A stretch of DNA of 64,000 nt from Dyadobacter sp. LHD-138. GTDB taxonomy: Bacteria > Bacteroidota > Bacteroidia > Cytophagales > Spirosomataceae. Every line of letters starts with the position of its first letter. Positions within the stretch are counted from its first letter, which is position 1. The notes below the pieces were generated by a model. That model was not told the DNA's origin and searched no databases. It saw nothing but the letters and a program-made list of their open reading frames with translations. Below are positions 7,295-17,225 of the stretch, piece by piece. The stretch spans positions 124,001 through 188,000 of the forward strand of contig NZ_JAVFVU010000013.1 in the NCBI RefSeq assembly GCF_030929615.1. The letters run 5' to 3'. Position numbers and translations under genes: made by a program.

Positions 7295-9406
7295 TTACTT
7301 AACGCGTAGTATCCCTTTCATCACAAATGAATGGCCAGGAAAACTGCATAAAAATGGATATTCTCCGACTTTGGGAGCCGTGAAATAAATGGTCTGCGAA
7401 GTTTCCGGCTGAATCAGGCAGGTGTGAAAAAGCACGGCGTCAGTCTCTGGAATATAACCGGCGTTTGTGCCGTTTAGTCCCATATCCATGGCCAGTTTTC
7501 CAACTTCGTCACCTTTTCCCGGCGATGTAATGACCAGATTGTGCAGCATGTCGTCATTGTTGTTAAAGACCAGTTTTACTTTCGCACCGGGTTTCACTTC
7601 AATCAATTCTGAGTCAAATTTAAGTCCGGGTTTTGTGGCCATCGTAATGGTTATATCTGCACCGGTTTTCCAGTCAGCAGGTTGCTCGTGAACTGATTTT
7701 GATGGATTATCTCCGCAACCCGCAATGGTAGCGGCCATTTTTCCATGGTCCATGGCATGGTGTTCATGATTGCTGCCCTCAGGAAAAGAGTTGATGGTAT
7801 AATAAGCCAGCGGATGCAAAACAGGTTCTCCTTCGGTCGAAGCCAGATTTTCAATTTTCAGTTCATGAATATACCCGACTCTTAACCCACTGACAGCGAG
7901 TTTAACCTTCAATCCATCCAGAGATATTTCCGCTTTTCTTACGAGGCAGTTGCCCGAATTGATAATCGGGCTCCCGTATTTTTTATGATAACTGTATGTA
8001 AAACCCGTCATTTTGTATTTGGAAACATCGGCGGCAACGGTTTTATCGACCGACTTGGTAAATTCAAGCTCAAAACCTTCCGTCGTAATACGCATGGCTT
8101 TTATTTCCATCGGTAATTTTTTATCCCATATAAGTCGTTGTAATCCATAAAGCTCTTTTCCGGTGGAAGCCCAGCCGCGACTTGTCATACCAACGAATAA
8201 CGAATGATCACTTCCCCAGGCCATCCTCAGAATGCCGGACGAAAAACCTTCGCGGAAAGGAAAACAGGCGCCCTGGTACTGCCCGTTTACTTTTTCTAAA
8301 AAGGCCCTCATGATTTTGCTGTGTCCCTGATCTCCCACGAGTAATTGCCCCTGGAATGGCCCAAACTGATCTGAATTTATCGCTAAAATGGCAGAGGTTG
8401 AAATGCCCATCACGGTATGCGGAAACCAGACGGAGGGTAATTTGAAATTCGGTTTGCCCTGGGCGTAATCGTACATAAGGCCAACAGAATCGGGGAAGGA
8501 GGCGCGTTTGAGTTCAATGGGTGAGCCGGGTTCTGCCGACCATCGAAGTCCTGCGGGGTGTCCGGCAAAATCTCCCTGATTTAAATGGGTTATTCTGCCT
8601 GACCCTATCCAGTCGCCCTGGTTTTCGGCAAAGAAAATATCGCCGTCACTGTTTAATCCAAATGCAGCCGGTGAGCGCATCCCGGTAGCGAAAGGGGTCA
8701 TTTTTCCATCTTCTGTGATTTTCAGCATCCAGCCACGCCATTTGGTGATGCTTTCGCCGCGACCAACCCACGAAAGATTTAAGGTTACTAACATATCGCC
8801 ATTCGGCAAAATAAGCGGGCCGTAGGAGTATTCATGGTAATTCCCGGAGATTGGCCAGGAGTATACTGTGTGAAACGAATCAGCCAAACCGTCGTGATCC
8901 GTGTCGGTGATCCGGGTTAGTTCAGAGCGTTGCGTTGTGTAAAAAGCCCCTTTTTTGTAAGCCAGCCATAGTGGTTCATGAAGTCCGGATGCGAACAGTG
9001 AATACTTTGGTTGTTTGTTTTTCTTTTGATAGGGATCGTCAATAAGCCAGATTTCACCGCGCCGGGTAGCCACACCCAGTTTATCGTCGTCGGTGAATGC
9101 CAGACCGCCCACTTCAAGTTTGACGCTGTCAGGAATGCGGACAGAAGTGAGCTTATAGTAATTGTTTTCAGTAGAAGTAATGTCCGTTTGAGCCGAGCTA
9201 TTTGCTGGTAAAAAGAAAAAGCATAATACTGCAATCCTGTAAAAATACAATGTTAGTTTCTCGGGTAAAATTGAGAAGTGACGTGAGGTTTTGTGCGCGG
9301 GAGAAGTCAGGACTGGGCGTGCCGGTTTCCAAAACTTGACTTCTCTATTTGCTCTCCTGCCTGCCTTTTCCAATATTTCAACAATTCTAAATTTAAACAT
9401 CACCAT
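7295..9406 (-). CDS. secreted beta-propeller dehydrogenase-like protein with blue-copper domain
   Basis: A 703-residue protein with three visible parts. Residues about 75-430 are a six-bladed beta-propeller of the soluble sugar dehydrogenase/membrane-bound dehydrogenase type. Residues about 430-560 are a beta-rich linker. Residues about 590-703 are an auracyanin/azurin-like cupredoxin with likely copper ligands His622, Cys687, His692 and Met696. Such fusions suggest oxidation of a sugar or lipid with electrons passed to copper. The ATG at 9406 overlaps the stop of the upstream gene, so translation is probably coupled. However, about 50 basic residues precede the hydrophobic signal segment ('YRIAVLCFFFLPANSSAQ'). 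A TTG inside that stretch could be the real start. Confidence 0.8.
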   Translation of the reverse strand: MVMFKFRIVEILEKAGRRANREVKFWKPARPVLTSPAHKTSRHFSILPEKLTLYFYRIAVLCFFFLPANSSAQTDITSTENNYYKLTSVRIPDSVKLEVGGLAFTDDDKLGVATRRGEIWLIDDPYQKKNKQPKYSLFASGLHEPLWLAYKKGAFYTTQRSELTRITDTDHDGLADSFHTVYSWPISGNYHEYSYGPLILPNGDMLVTLNLSWVGRGESITKWRGWMLKITEDGKMTPFATGMRSPAAFGLNSDGDIFFAENQGDWIGSGRITHLNQGDFAGHPAGLRWSAEPGSPIELKRASFPDSVGLMYDYAQGKPNFKLPSVWFPHTVMGISTSAILAINSDQFGPFQGQLLVGDQGHSKIMRAFLEKVNGQYQGACFPFREGFSSGILRMAWGSDHSLFVGMTSRGWASTGKELYGLQRLIWDKKLPMEIKAMRITTEGFELEFTKSVDKTVAADVSKYKMTGFTYSYHKKYGSPIINSGNCLVRKAEISLDGLKVKLAVSGLRVGYIHELKIENLASTEGEPVLHPLAYYTINSFPEGSNHEHHAMDHGKMAATIAGCGDNPSKSVHEQPADWKTGADITITMATKPGLKFDSELIEVKPGAKVKLVFNNNDDMLHNLVITSPGKGDEVGKLAMDMGLNGTNAGYIPETDAVLFHTCLIQPETSQTIYFTAPKVGEYPFLCSFPGHSFVMKGILRVK

Positions 9407-11193
9407 ATAATATCATACTTAATCGTAACAGGTTCTTTTCCGGGTCTAATAGTGGCGATAAGTTTATCTCCCTCTTTGTTGTGAATTATTTTTATCTCCA
9501 AGTTGCTGGCATTCAGATTTGTGAGATAATAATTTTTATCATCCACGGCATATCCGCCATCGCCAAGTTTTTCAATTACTTTTCCTTCTGCCAGCAGACC
9601 GTAGGTTGTTGCAGACGGATTGGAGATTTTTAATGCTCTCGTTAAACCGGTTTTACTTTCATTCGGGTAGGAGAAGTCTTCGATGGATGTATCGTTAATT
9701 GCGTAATAAAAAACGGGTAATCCGTCTTTATTTAACCGGTAACCACGATTTTGATAAACACCTTCCGGAGCCTGAACTGAGTCTGGCCAGCTTGTTTTTT
9801 CATGGTTCGATACCGATAAAAATGGCTTTCCTGGTAATTCCAGTTTTGCCCCCAGCGGAATTTCAAGCTGTTTTTCCCCGCGTTCCGTCCACATGTTGGA
9901 AACGTCAATAAATTTGCTGTGCCACGCCGCCGTGAGGTTGTATTTCTTCATATCGAAGGCATAGTTAAATCCCGTTGAAGAATCAATTCCCGGAATTCCG
10001 ACTGCGGCGATGTATGGATTGACAGCTCCGTTTTGTAACATGAAACCTCTTTGTAAAGCAGGTTTTTTATTCAGTTTATATTCCAGCGGTTCAAATTGCT
10101 CGCCATGGCGCACCGAAGCAGCTGTGGTTAGTGACTGCCATGGAATCTGCGGCCCTTCATATTGCAACACGAGGCATTCGTCCGAATTGGAATAAACAAT
10201 TTTAAATGGATACTTTCCTTTTTTTAAGGTCTGTTTTGCATAAAGGGCCTTTTCAAAATCCCGGGACCCGCGGTTGTTGATCAACAGACGGTTGTCGATA
10301 AACAGCCAGGCGCCACCACCCGCGGTTAATTTGAACAAATATTCTCCGTCCGTCGGAATTTCAGCCAGCCCCTCAAAAACCAGCTGGGATTTGCGGTCGC
10401 CAACCCGATGTGAAAGGGTGTCGGTAACGCCGGTACGCTTGGGTTTCAAAGATTGAAGTGTGTCGACTGTCTTGTGTAATCCGTTGTAAACCTTGAATTG
10501 GATCGCAGAAAGTTTGACAATCTCCTTTTTGTAAGTTTTATAACTGATATTTCGTATCGCGAACGGAGAATTTCCTCCCCGGATTAAAATGGCCCCCAGC
10601 GCTTTTTCGTCCTTCAACCTGCTGTTTTCTGACAGGGTTATTTCTGATGGAGTTTTAACCTGTTGCCCGTTGATAATAACCTCTTTCAGTCGCGCATTGC
10701 TTGTTTTTTTGCCATGGGCATCAAATTCGGGTGCTTTGAACCGGATGCTGACATGTTGCCACAATCCCGGTGCCTTGATGGCATTGTTGCCGTTTTTAAA
10801 CCATTCATCTGTAATGGTAACCTGATATCTTTCCTGAAAAAGAATGCTGAAAGTGGCCGATTTTGACAATAAAAAATCCAGATTCAGGTCAATATCACCA
10901 TGAGTGAGCTCCGTTTTTAGTGTTTTGTTTCCATTTGCTTTGGGCAGATAAACAAGAATTCCTTTTCCTGTTTTTATTTCCAGATCCTTTGCTTTTGTCC
11001 GGTCGCCGAAAACGTTGCCCGCAATTTTCCATTGCGCTGATATGTTTGCCTCAAACGCGCTTAAATCAAGCAAAATGAGGGGAGTGGGTTTTAGGGAAGA
11101 ATTAGGCGTGATGTCCTGGCCCTTCGCATTTTCGGTAAACGAAAGAATAAGGATAATCAGATAACAGAGAAGTGAAGGTTTAAACCGCATCAT
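9400..11193 (-). CDS. secreted DUF1080-like plus PA14 domain protein
   Basis: A 597-residue exported protein with a signal peptide to about residue 25. Residues about 40-220 form a DUF1080-type jelly roll, including 'LWQHVSIRFKAPEFD' and 'GAILIRGGNSPFAIRNISYK'. Residues about 230-350 look like a PA14 sugar-binding domain, including 'GEYLFKLTAGGGAWLFIDN' and 'KGKYPFKIVYSN'. The C-terminal third resembles the cytochrome-linked portion of secreted dehydrogenase/heme-associated proteins but has no CxxCH motif. It is the first gene of the minus-strand set, and its stop overlaps the start of the propeller/copper gene by seven bases. It probably binds or processes glycan outside the cytoplasm. The exact activity is unknown. 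Confidence 0.75.
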   Translation of the reverse strand: MMRFKPSLLCYLIILILSFTENAKGQDITPNSSLKPTPLILLDLSAFEANISAQWKIAGNVFGDRTKAKDLEIKTGKGILVYLPKANGNKTLKTELTHGDIDLNLDFLLSKSATFSILFQERYQVTITDEWFKNGNNAIKAPGLWQHVSIRFKAPEFDAHGKKTSNARLKEVIINGQQVKTPSEITLSENSRLKDEKALGAILIRGGNSPFAIRNISYKTYKKEIVKLSAIQFKVYNGLHKTVDTLQSLKPKRTGVTDTLSHRVGDRKSQLVFEGLAEIPTDGEYLFKLTAGGGAWLFIDNRLLINNRGSRDFEKALYAKQTLKKGKYPFKIVYSNSDECLVLQYEGPQIPWQSLTTAASVRHGEQFEPLEYKLNKKPALQRGFMLQNGAVNPYIAAVGIPGIDSSTGFNYAFDMKKYNLTAAWHSKFIDVSNMWTERGEKQLEIPLGAKLELPGKPFLSVSNHEKTSWPDSVQAPEGVYQNRGYRLNKDGLPVFYYAINDTSIEDFSYPNESKTGLTRALKISNPSATTYGLLAEGKVIEKLGDGGYAVDDKNYYLTNLNASNLEIKIIHNKEGDKLIATIRPGKEPVTIKYDIIW

Positions 11194-11419
11194 AGGAAAG
11201 TAAACAGACTTCGGATAGATAGTAATAACAATACAATGATATTATTTAATTTTTAATTATTATTTTTTATTTTCTTTTATTTTCTAAAATTTGCTTTTGT
11301 TAATTAAAATTGATCTATTTGTATCGTTGAACGGAATATTTTTGATGTGACATACTTAGTTAATTGTTTTCCCTTTATTTTTAGGTAAAAAACAAAAAGA
11401 CTACAAACCATATATAAAG
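11194..11419. promoter_or_regulatory. AT-rich divergent promoter region
   Basis: This 226-base gap lies between divergent transcription units and is very rich in A and T. A TTTG at 11296-11299 and a TATTTG at 11316-11321 resemble the Bacteroidota -33 and -7 elements, but the spacing of 16 bases is short and the -7 match is incomplete. The gap probably carries promoters for both the DUF1080 set and the regulator-led operon. Exact start points cannot be fixed by eye. Confidence 0.4.
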
Positions 11420-12187
11420 ATGCTCGCAAATCAACGAAGAGATAAAATACTGGAATTGTTAAAAGAAGATGGTTCGGCGAAAGTTATTGATCTGGCCAGA
11501 TTGTTTAAAGTGACAGAAGTGACCATTCGCCAGGATCTGGATAAGCTGGAAAAGGATGGGCTGGTCATAAAGGAGCACGGCGGTGCATTTCTAAAGAATG
11601 TTGAAGATCAGGTCCGGAATTTTTCACTGGCAAATCAGGAGAATCTCGACAAGAAAGAACTGATTGCTATCAAGAGTCTCGAATTTATCGAAAACGGAGA
11701 CACGATTATTCTGGACTCGGGGTCGACAACCACTGAAATTGCCAAGAAGCTGAGAGGCAGCAACCGCCACTTGACCGTGATTACCAATGCATTGAACATT
11801 GCTCTGCTGTTGGGAGCGGAAACGGGCATTGAGGTGATTATGACAGGGGGAGAATTCAAGCCGCCGACATTATCATTAACCGGACAAAAGGCTGCTGATT
11901 TTTTCAAAGGTCTGAATGTTCAGAAATTGTTCCTGGCAACGGCCGGGTTGTCGTTGAAATCCGGTCTGACGTATCCGAGTATCAGCGATCTGGTTGTTAA
12001 AAAGGCCATGATCGATGCGGCAGACACGACTTACCTCGTGGCGGATTCGACCAAAGTTGGAAAAAGTGCTTTTGCAAGTCTGGGTGCGTTATCGCTGATT
12101 GATTATATCATCACGGATGCCGGCGTTGAAGAAAAACATAAACAGCTTTTCAGTGATAATGAGATAGAACTGATTATCGCAGAATAG
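11420..12187 (+). CDS. DeoR/GlpR-family transcriptional regulator
   Basis: A 255-residue cytoplasmic regulator. Residues about 1-57 form the DeoR winged helix-turn-helix ('RRDKILELLKEDGSAKVIDL', then 'VTIRQDLDKLEKDGLV' and the turn 'EHGGA'). Residues about 75-235 are the DeoR sensor domain, which belongs to the phosphosugar isomerase fold, with 'DSGSTTTEIA' and 'ADSTKVGKSAF' as the effector pocket. These regulators usually repress sugar-use operons until a sugar phosphate or related intermediate binds. It stands first in a run of ten plus-strand genes for sugar isomerisation, transketolase and uptake. It very probably controls that operon and possibly the divergent DUF1080 genes. Confidence 0.92.
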   Translation: MLANQRRDKILELLKEDGSAKVIDLARLFKVTEVTIRQDLDKLEKDGLVIKEHGGAFLKNVEDQVRNFSLANQENLDKKELIAIKSLEFIENGDTIILDSGSTTTEIAKKLRGSNRHLTVITNALNIALLLGAETGIEVIMTGGEFKPPTLSLTGQKAADFFKGLNVQKLFLATAGLSLKSGLTYPSISDLVVKKAMIDAADTTYLVADSTKVGKSAFASLGALSLIDYIITDAGVEEKHKQLFSDNEIELIIAE

Positions 12188-12255
12188 CAACATATTCAAA
12201 GTAACTATTGAACTAAGGCCGATAGTGTAGGCTTGAAGCCAATTGCTAAAACGAC

Positions 12256-13728
12256 ATGAGCGAAAAAGGGAGTTTAGGTGTAATTATTGGTAACCGCGAT
12301 TTTTTTCCTGACAGACTGGTGGCAGATGCCCGGGTGGAAATTATCGAGTTGTTTAAGAAACTGAATATTAAGCCGATATTACTGGATACGAATGATACCA
12401 AACTGGGCGGTGTGGAATCGTTTCAGGATGCACAGAAATGTGCCGCGCTATTCCGTCAGCATCGGGATGAAATCATGGGCGTACTGGTTGTCCTGCCGAA
12501 TTTTGGCGACGAAAGAGGTATTGCCGAAACGCTTAAACTGGCGGAATTAAACGTGCCGGTTTTGGTACAGGGTTATCCGGATGATCTGGATAAGCTGGAT
12601 GTGGCCCGGCGTCGCGATTCGTGGTGTGGCAAGATCTCTGCCTGCAATAACCTCTATCAGTTTGGAATAAAATATACGCTGACGACAAAACACGTGGTAC
12701 ATCCGACGGATCCCGTTTTTATCGCGGACCTGTTGAATTTTGTTGGTGTTTGTCGCGTGACAAAGGGGCTTCGGAAAGTGCGGATCGGGGCAATCGGTGC
12801 GCGTCCGGGCGGATTTAACACGGTACGTTACAGTGAGAAAATTTTGCAGCGAAACGGCATTTCGGTGGTGACGGTAGACCTTTCTGAAATCTTGGGTCAT
12901 GCAAATAAATTGACAAAACACGATGTCAGCGTGCAACAGCGGATTCAGAAAATCAGGGATTATGCGCCAACGGGTCGGACACCTGATGAGGCGTTAATCC
13001 AGATGGCAAAGCTCGATGTAGCATTAACTGATTTTGTTCAATTACATGCCCTGGATGCAACCGCAATACAATGCTGGACATCGGTGCAGCAGAATTATGG
13101 CTGCAATGTTTGTACGAGCATGAGTATTATGAGTGAAAATATGTTGCCAAGTGGCTGTGAAGTGGACGTGACCGGGACGCTGAGCATGTATGCGTTACAG
13201 CTTGCATCGGGCTCCCCAAGTGCCTTGGTTGACTGGAATAATAATTACGCCAACGACGATAATAAATGCGTACTTTTTCACTGCGGAAACTGGGCGAAGT
13301 CATTTTTGCCAGATATTGAAATCAGTACCGCACCCATATTGGGAACTTCGGTAGGAGAGGAAAATACCTATGGCGCGTTATCGGGACGTACCCCGGCATC
13401 ACCCCTGACTTTCGGACGGATCAGTACAGATGACCCCAAGGGCATTATGAAGGCCTACATCGGCGAAGGCAGACTGACAGATGACGCGTTGAAAACTTTT
13501 GGTAACCGGGCCGTGGCAGAAATTCCTAATCTACAGGGTTTAATGCAGTACATATGCCGAAACGGATTCGAACACCATGTGGTGATGAACGCTTCAAAAA
13601 CAGCCGGAGTATTGAAAGAAGCATTTGAAAATTATATGGGCTGGGAAGTTCAGTATTTCAACGAACCAGCCGAACAGCCAACAAAAAACGGATACGCCTC
13701 AACCCAGGAACTGACATCCCAATACTAA
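12256..13728 (+). CDS. L-fucose/L-arabinose isomerase-like protein
   Basis: A 490-residue cytoplasmic protein of the L-fucose/L-arabinose isomerase superfamily. The two N-terminal alpha/beta domains carry 'GVLVVLPNFGDERGIAETL' and 'IGAIGARPGGFNTVRYSEK'. The C-terminal part carries 'DVTGTLSMYALQLASGSPS' and 'LFHCGNWAKSF', the latter matching the metal-site region of these enzymes. Family members convert an aldose to a ketose using manganese. The protein is shorter and more diverged than true FucI (about 590 residues), so no gene symbol is given. The direct link to a split transketolase suggests that the ketose it makes is the two-carbon donor for the next step. Confidence 0.8.
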   Translation: MSEKGSLGVIIGNRDFFPDRLVADARVEIIELFKKLNIKPILLDTNDTKLGGVESFQDAQKCAALFRQHRDEIMGVLVVLPNFGDERGIAETLKLAELNVPVLVQGYPDDLDKLDVARRRDSWCGKISACNNLYQFGIKYTLTTKHVVHPTDPVFIADLLNFVGVCRVTKGLRKVRIGAIGARPGGFNTVRYSEKILQRNGISVVTVDLSEILGHANKLTKHDVSVQQRIQKIRDYAPTGRTPDEALIQMAKLDVALTDFVQLHALDATAIQCWTSVQQNYGCNVCTSMSIMSENMLPSGCEVDVTGTLSMYALQLASGSPSALVDWNNNYANDDNKCVLFHCGNWAKSFLPDIEISTAPILGTSVGEENTYGALSGRTPASPLTFGRISTDDPKGIMKAYIGEGRLTDDALKTFGNRAVAEIPNLQGLMQYICRNGFEHHVVMNASKTAGVLKEAFENYMGWEVQYFNEPAEQPTKNGYASTQELTSQY

Positions 13729-13761
13729 ACGAAAAAAAACCAACGGGCAGACATATCTTAG

Positions 13762-13780
13762 CCCAGGGTACAACCCTGGG
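13762..13780. repeat. short palindrome between isomerase and transketolase genes
   Basis: Perfect 8-base arms CCCAGGGT (13762-13769) and ACCCTGGG (13773-13780) with a three-base loop. It sits in an unusually long 135-base gap inside an otherwise tight operon. It could be a dispersed palindromic repeat or an mRNA-processing hairpin. It lacks the T-run of an intrinsic terminator. Confidence 0.5.
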
Positions 13781-13863
13781 GAATGGTTATAGCGGGCGAT
13801 ACACGGGAAAAGGGCATCGCCATAATAACCCGAAAATTCAGACGGAATAAAATTCAACAAACG

Positions 13864-14688
13864 ATGTCAGAACAGGAATTGGCACACAAATCGGTGGACT
13901 ACCGGAAAAAAATTCTCAAATATATTTTCCAGGCCAATGCCGGACACACCGGGGGCAGTCTGTCGTGTATTGATATTTTGAATGTACTTTACAATCATGT
14001 GTTAAATGTTGATGCCGCCGATTTTGCCTCTCCCGATCGGGATCGTTACATTCAAAGCAAAGGACACACGGTGGAAGCTTTATATGTAGTACTCGCTTCC
14101 AAAGGCTTTTTTCCTGAATCTGACCTTGAAACATTATGCAGATATAAATCACATTACATCGGCCATCCGACCCGAAAAGTTCATGGGGTGGAACAAAATA
14201 CCGGCGCTTTGGGGCACGGTTTATCCCTTAGCGTTGGCACAGCCATTGCCGGAAAACTGGATAAAAAAGACTACCGCGTTTTCACATTACTAGGCGACGG
14301 CGAACTGCCGGAAGGTTCCAACTGGGAGGCGGCACTTTCTGCCTCGCATTACAAACTGGACAACCTTTGTGCGATTCTGGATAAGAATAACTTACAGATC
14401 ACAGGGGCCACGGCGGACGTTTGCAATACGGATCCTGTCGACAAAAAGTTTGAAGCTTTTGGCTGGGAAGTGCGTCATGTGGACGGGCATGATCTAAAAC
14501 AATTGAAAGAAACCTTTGACGCTATCCCATTTGTGAAGGGGAAACCAAGCCTAGTGATCGCCCATACGGTGAAGGGAAAAGGCGTAAGTTATATGGAAAA
14601 TCAGCTCAAATGGCACCACGGTGTTCCTACACAGCAGCAATATGCGGACGCGCTGGAAGAGCTTGATTTACTGGATGGAAATATTTAA
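13864..14688 (+). CDS. transketolase, N-terminal (TPP-binding) subunit
   Basis: A 274-residue protein, taking ATG 13864 ('MSEQELAHKS'). An upstream in-frame ATG at 13783 would add 27 residues that overlap the palindromic spacer and do not fit the family. It is the pyrophosphate-binding half of a split transketolase, with 'GHTGGSLSCIDIL', 'KGHTVEALYVVL', 'GALGHGLSLSVG' and the TPP motif 'GDGELPEGSNWEA...LDKNNLQ'. With the C-subunit it should move a two-carbon ketol unit between sugars using thiamine pyrophosphate and magnesium. Split transketolases linked to isomerases often belong to special sugar pathways rather than to the core pentose phosphate cycle. Confidence 0.9.
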   Translation: MSEQELAHKSVDYRKKILKYIFQANAGHTGGSLSCIDILNVLYNHVLNVDAADFASPDRDRYIQSKGHTVEALYVVLASKGFFPESDLETLCRYKSHYIGHPTRKVHGVEQNTGALGHGLSLSVGTAIAGKLDKKDYRVFTLLGDGELPEGSNWEAALSASHYKLDNLCAILDKNNLQITGATADVCNTDPVDKKFEAFGWEVRHVDGHDLKQLKETFDAIPFVKGKPSLVIAHTVKGKGVSYMENQLKWHHGVPTQQQYADALEELDLLDGNI

Positions 14689-14736
14689 AAAGACCTGTTG
14701 CCTAAGGTATAATGTCAACAATAAACCGTATTCAAC

Positions 14737-15702
14737 GTGGACGCAACCATTGAGAACATAGTTGTAAGTAACAGAGCCAATCTGGAAGTTTTTTCAGGAA
14801 CACTTCAGACATTAGCACAAAATGACCGCGATATCATCGTCGTGACGAGTGATTCCCGAGGATCGGGAAAACTGGTGCCTTTTGGTCAAAAATTTCCTGA
14901 TCAAATCGTTGAAGTTGGTATTGCGGAGCAAAATCTGGTTGGTGTTGCGGCCGGGCTGGCTTCTGCCGGGAAAAAAGTATTCGCGGTTTCTCCGGCCTGT
15001 TTTCTTACAGCCCGCGCACTCGAGCAAATAAAAAACGACGTGGCTTATTCAAACAATGCCGTAAAACTGATCGGTATCAGTGCCGGTGTAAGCTATGGTG
15101 CGCTGGGTTCCACGCATCACAGTCTCCATGATTTTGCCGTGCTTCGGACGATAAATAATCTCATGATCATAGCGCCCGCCGACAATTTCGAAACAGAGCA
15201 AGCGATAAGACTGGCTGCCGAAACCGATCTTCCTGTTTATTTAAGGTTTGGAAAAAAAACAATGCCGCTGCTTTCCACGGAGGAAACAACTTTTGAATTC
15301 GGGAAAGGACGCACGATTAAGGAAGGTAAAGATCTGGTACTGATAGCGACCGGAGAAACGGTATGGCCTACTTTACAGGCCGCGGAAAAACTGGAACGGG
15401 AGTCGGGCATTGAAGCAACGGTGATTAGTATGCATACCATCAAACCCCTTGATTATGATCTGATCGGCCGTGTTGCTGCCAGTGGTAAGCCCATCATTAC
15501 GGTTGAAGAACATAGCATTTATGGCGGTCTGGGTGAAGCCTGTGCGTCGTTTTTACTAGAAAACAATTATCGTAACAAGTTTAAAATAATCGGAGTGCCT
15601 GACGAATACACCGTTACGGGCTCACAGCAGGAAATCTTCGATCATTACGGGATTTCAGTGGAAGGAATAACTGCCGCCGCGCTGAAAATGGGTAAGGGTT
15701 AA
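14737..15702 (+). CDS. transketolase, C-terminal (Pyr domain) subunit
   Basis: A 321-residue partner of the preceding gene, starting at GTG 14737 ('MDATIENIVV'). Residues about 15-170 are the pyrimidine-binding domain, with the catalytic glutamate expected in 'EVGIAEQNLVGVAAGL' and the following 'SPACFLTARALEQIKND'. Residues about 190-310 are the transketolase C-terminal domain, with 'KGKDLVLIATGETV' and 'TVEEHSIYGGLGEA'. It lies 48 bases after the N-subunit. Both halves are present and complete, so the enzyme should be active. The organism presumably has another transketolase for central metabolism, outside this window. Confidence 0.9.
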   Translation: MDATIENIVVSNRANLEVFSGTLQTLAQNDRDIIVVTSDSRGSGKLVPFGQKFPDQIVEVGIAEQNLVGVAAGLASAGKKVFAVSPACFLTARALEQIKNDVAYSNNAVKLIGISAGVSYGALGSTHHSLHDFAVLRTINNLMIIAPADNFETEQAIRLAAETDLPVYLRFGKKTMPLLSTEETTFEFGKGRTIKEGKDLVLIATGETVWPTLQAAEKLERESGIEATVISMHTIKPLDYDLIGRVAASGKPIITVEEHSIYGGLGEACASFLLENNYRNKFKIIGVPDEYTVTGSQQEIFDHYGISVEGITAAALKMGKG

Positions 15703-15750
15703 CGTAGAAACTTTCAGTCACATTATTTGTCAACACCGAATTCTGATACC

Positions 15751-17160
15751 ATGAAATTAGTGAAGATTCTTATTGTATTTGCAGCAAATCTGATCTGCCT
15801 CTTTTGTCAGGCCCAGGAAATTGTTGCGAAGAAAAGGGTGCTGGTTTTGACAGACATTGAAAATGAACCCGATGATACACAGTCGCTGATCCGTTTTTTG
15901 ACGTATTCCAATCAGTGGGATGTGGAAGGGCTGGTGGCTACTACTTCTGTTCATCAGAAAAATAAAATCGCGGTTAGCAAAATCAAGGAAATTGTAACGG
16001 CTTATGGAAAGGTCAGGCAGAATCTTTTGCTGCATGAAAAAGGATATCCCGAAACGGAGTATCTGCTGGGTATAACCAAGGCGAGTTATCCCGAGTTTGG
16101 CATGAACGCCGTGGGAAAAGGGAAGGATTCTGAAGGTTCGGACTGGATAATTTCGGTTGTTGATAAAAAGGATGAGCGTCCTGTCTGGATTCCTGTCTGG
16201 GGCGGAGCCAATTGCCTGGCGCAGGCGTTGTGGAAGGTGAGCATGACGCGTTCTTCGGAAGACCTTAAAAAATTCATTTCAAAAATCCGGGTTTACAGCA
16301 TTTCTGATCAGGATGATACCGGCCCCTGGATCCGGAAAAGTTTTCCTGATTTGTTTTTTGTAGCAAGTCCGGGGTACCATGCCGCCGGTGCTTATCATTA
16401 TGCGACCTGGTCGGGAATAAGCGGCGATAAATTTCATGGACGTTTTTCCGGAGGTGACTTTGAAATCGTCGATAACCCATGGCTGGACGAAAATGTGCGT
16501 AATCACGGGCCCCTGGGTGCGGAATATCCTTTTACCAAGTTTCTTATGGAAGGCGATACTCCCTCGTTTTTGGGTTTGATTAACAATGGAATAAATGACC
16601 CCGAAAAACCAAACTACGGTGGCTGGGGCGGACGGTACGAATACTATACACCACGCACGCAAAAATGGTTTTATGAAGCGGAAACCCGCCCGATCTGGAC
16701 GGACGCCGTTGATGAAGTTTTAGGCAAGGATGGCAGTTATCATACCGGGAACAAACCGACGATCTGGCGCTGGCGCCCTGCTTTTCAAAATGATTTTGCA
16801 GCCCGGATGGACTGGACAATCAAAGGATACAAAGAAGCCAACCATCCGCCTGTTGCTGTTTTAAAACATAGTAATTTTTTGACGGCCAAAAGCGGCGAAA
16901 AAATCAATCTGAGCGGGGAGGGTTCGAAAGATCCTGACGGAAATACACTGTCCTATCAATGGATGCATTATGCCGAACCGGGCAGTTATCCCTACAAAGA
17001 ACCTTTGGTAATCGCTGATCTGAACGCGATAAGTACCACGCTGGTTGCTCCGAAAGTCACAAAACCGGAAACGATTCATATTATTTTGTCAGTAACGGAT
17101 AACGGAACACCGGCGCTGACCCGGTATCAGCGGGTTATTGTCACTGTTATTCCTGAATAG
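15751..17160 (+). CDS. secreted DUF1593 nucleoside hydrolase-like protein
   Basis: A 469-residue exported protein. ATG 15751 is chosen because the signal peptide ('[18 protein letters not shown]') starts right after it; an in-frame TTG at 15727 is less likely. Residues about 30-310 match DUF1593, whose fold is that of nucleoside hydrolases, with the calcium-site-like '[14 protein letters not shown]' near the start and '[17 protein letters not shown]' in the middle. Residues about 360-468 are an Ig-like domain ('[19 protein letters not shown]'). The family is often found in plant polysaccharide loci and is thought to act on glycosides. Here it sits between the transketolase genes and a sugar ABC importer, so it may release the imported sugar. 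Confidence 0.8.
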   Translation: MKLVKILIVFAANLICLFCQAQEIVAKKRVLVLTDIENEPDDTQSLIRFLTYSNQWDVEGLVATTSVHQKNKIAVSKIKEIVTAYGKVRQNLLLHEKGYPETEYLLGITKASYPEFGMNAVGKGKDSEGSDWIISVVDKKDERPVWIPVWGGANCLAQALWKVSMTRSSEDLKKFISKIRVYSISDQDDTGPWIRKSFPDLFFVASPGYHAAGAYHYATWSGISGDKFHGRFSGGDFEIVDNPWLDENVRNHGPLGAEYPFTKFLMEGDTPSFLGLINNGINDPEKPNYGGWGGRYEYYTPRTQKWFYEAETRPIWTDAVDEVLGKDGSYHTGNKPTIWRWRPAFQNDFAARMDWTIKGYKEANHPPVAVLKHSNFLTAKSGEKINLSGEGSKDPDGNTLSYQWMHYAEPGSYPYKEPLVIADLNAISTTLVAPKVTKPETIHIILSVTDNGTPALTRYQRVIVTVIPE

Positions 17161-17225
17161 TTTGTTGATTTTTAGTTAGGTAACAACCAGGCATACCCAC
17201 GAAAGCAATCATTAAATTTTTCTGA

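Noticed and set aside
12256..13728. Naming the isomerase fucI or araA
   Set aside because: The length and the diverged middle region do not match either enzyme closely enough to set the substrate.
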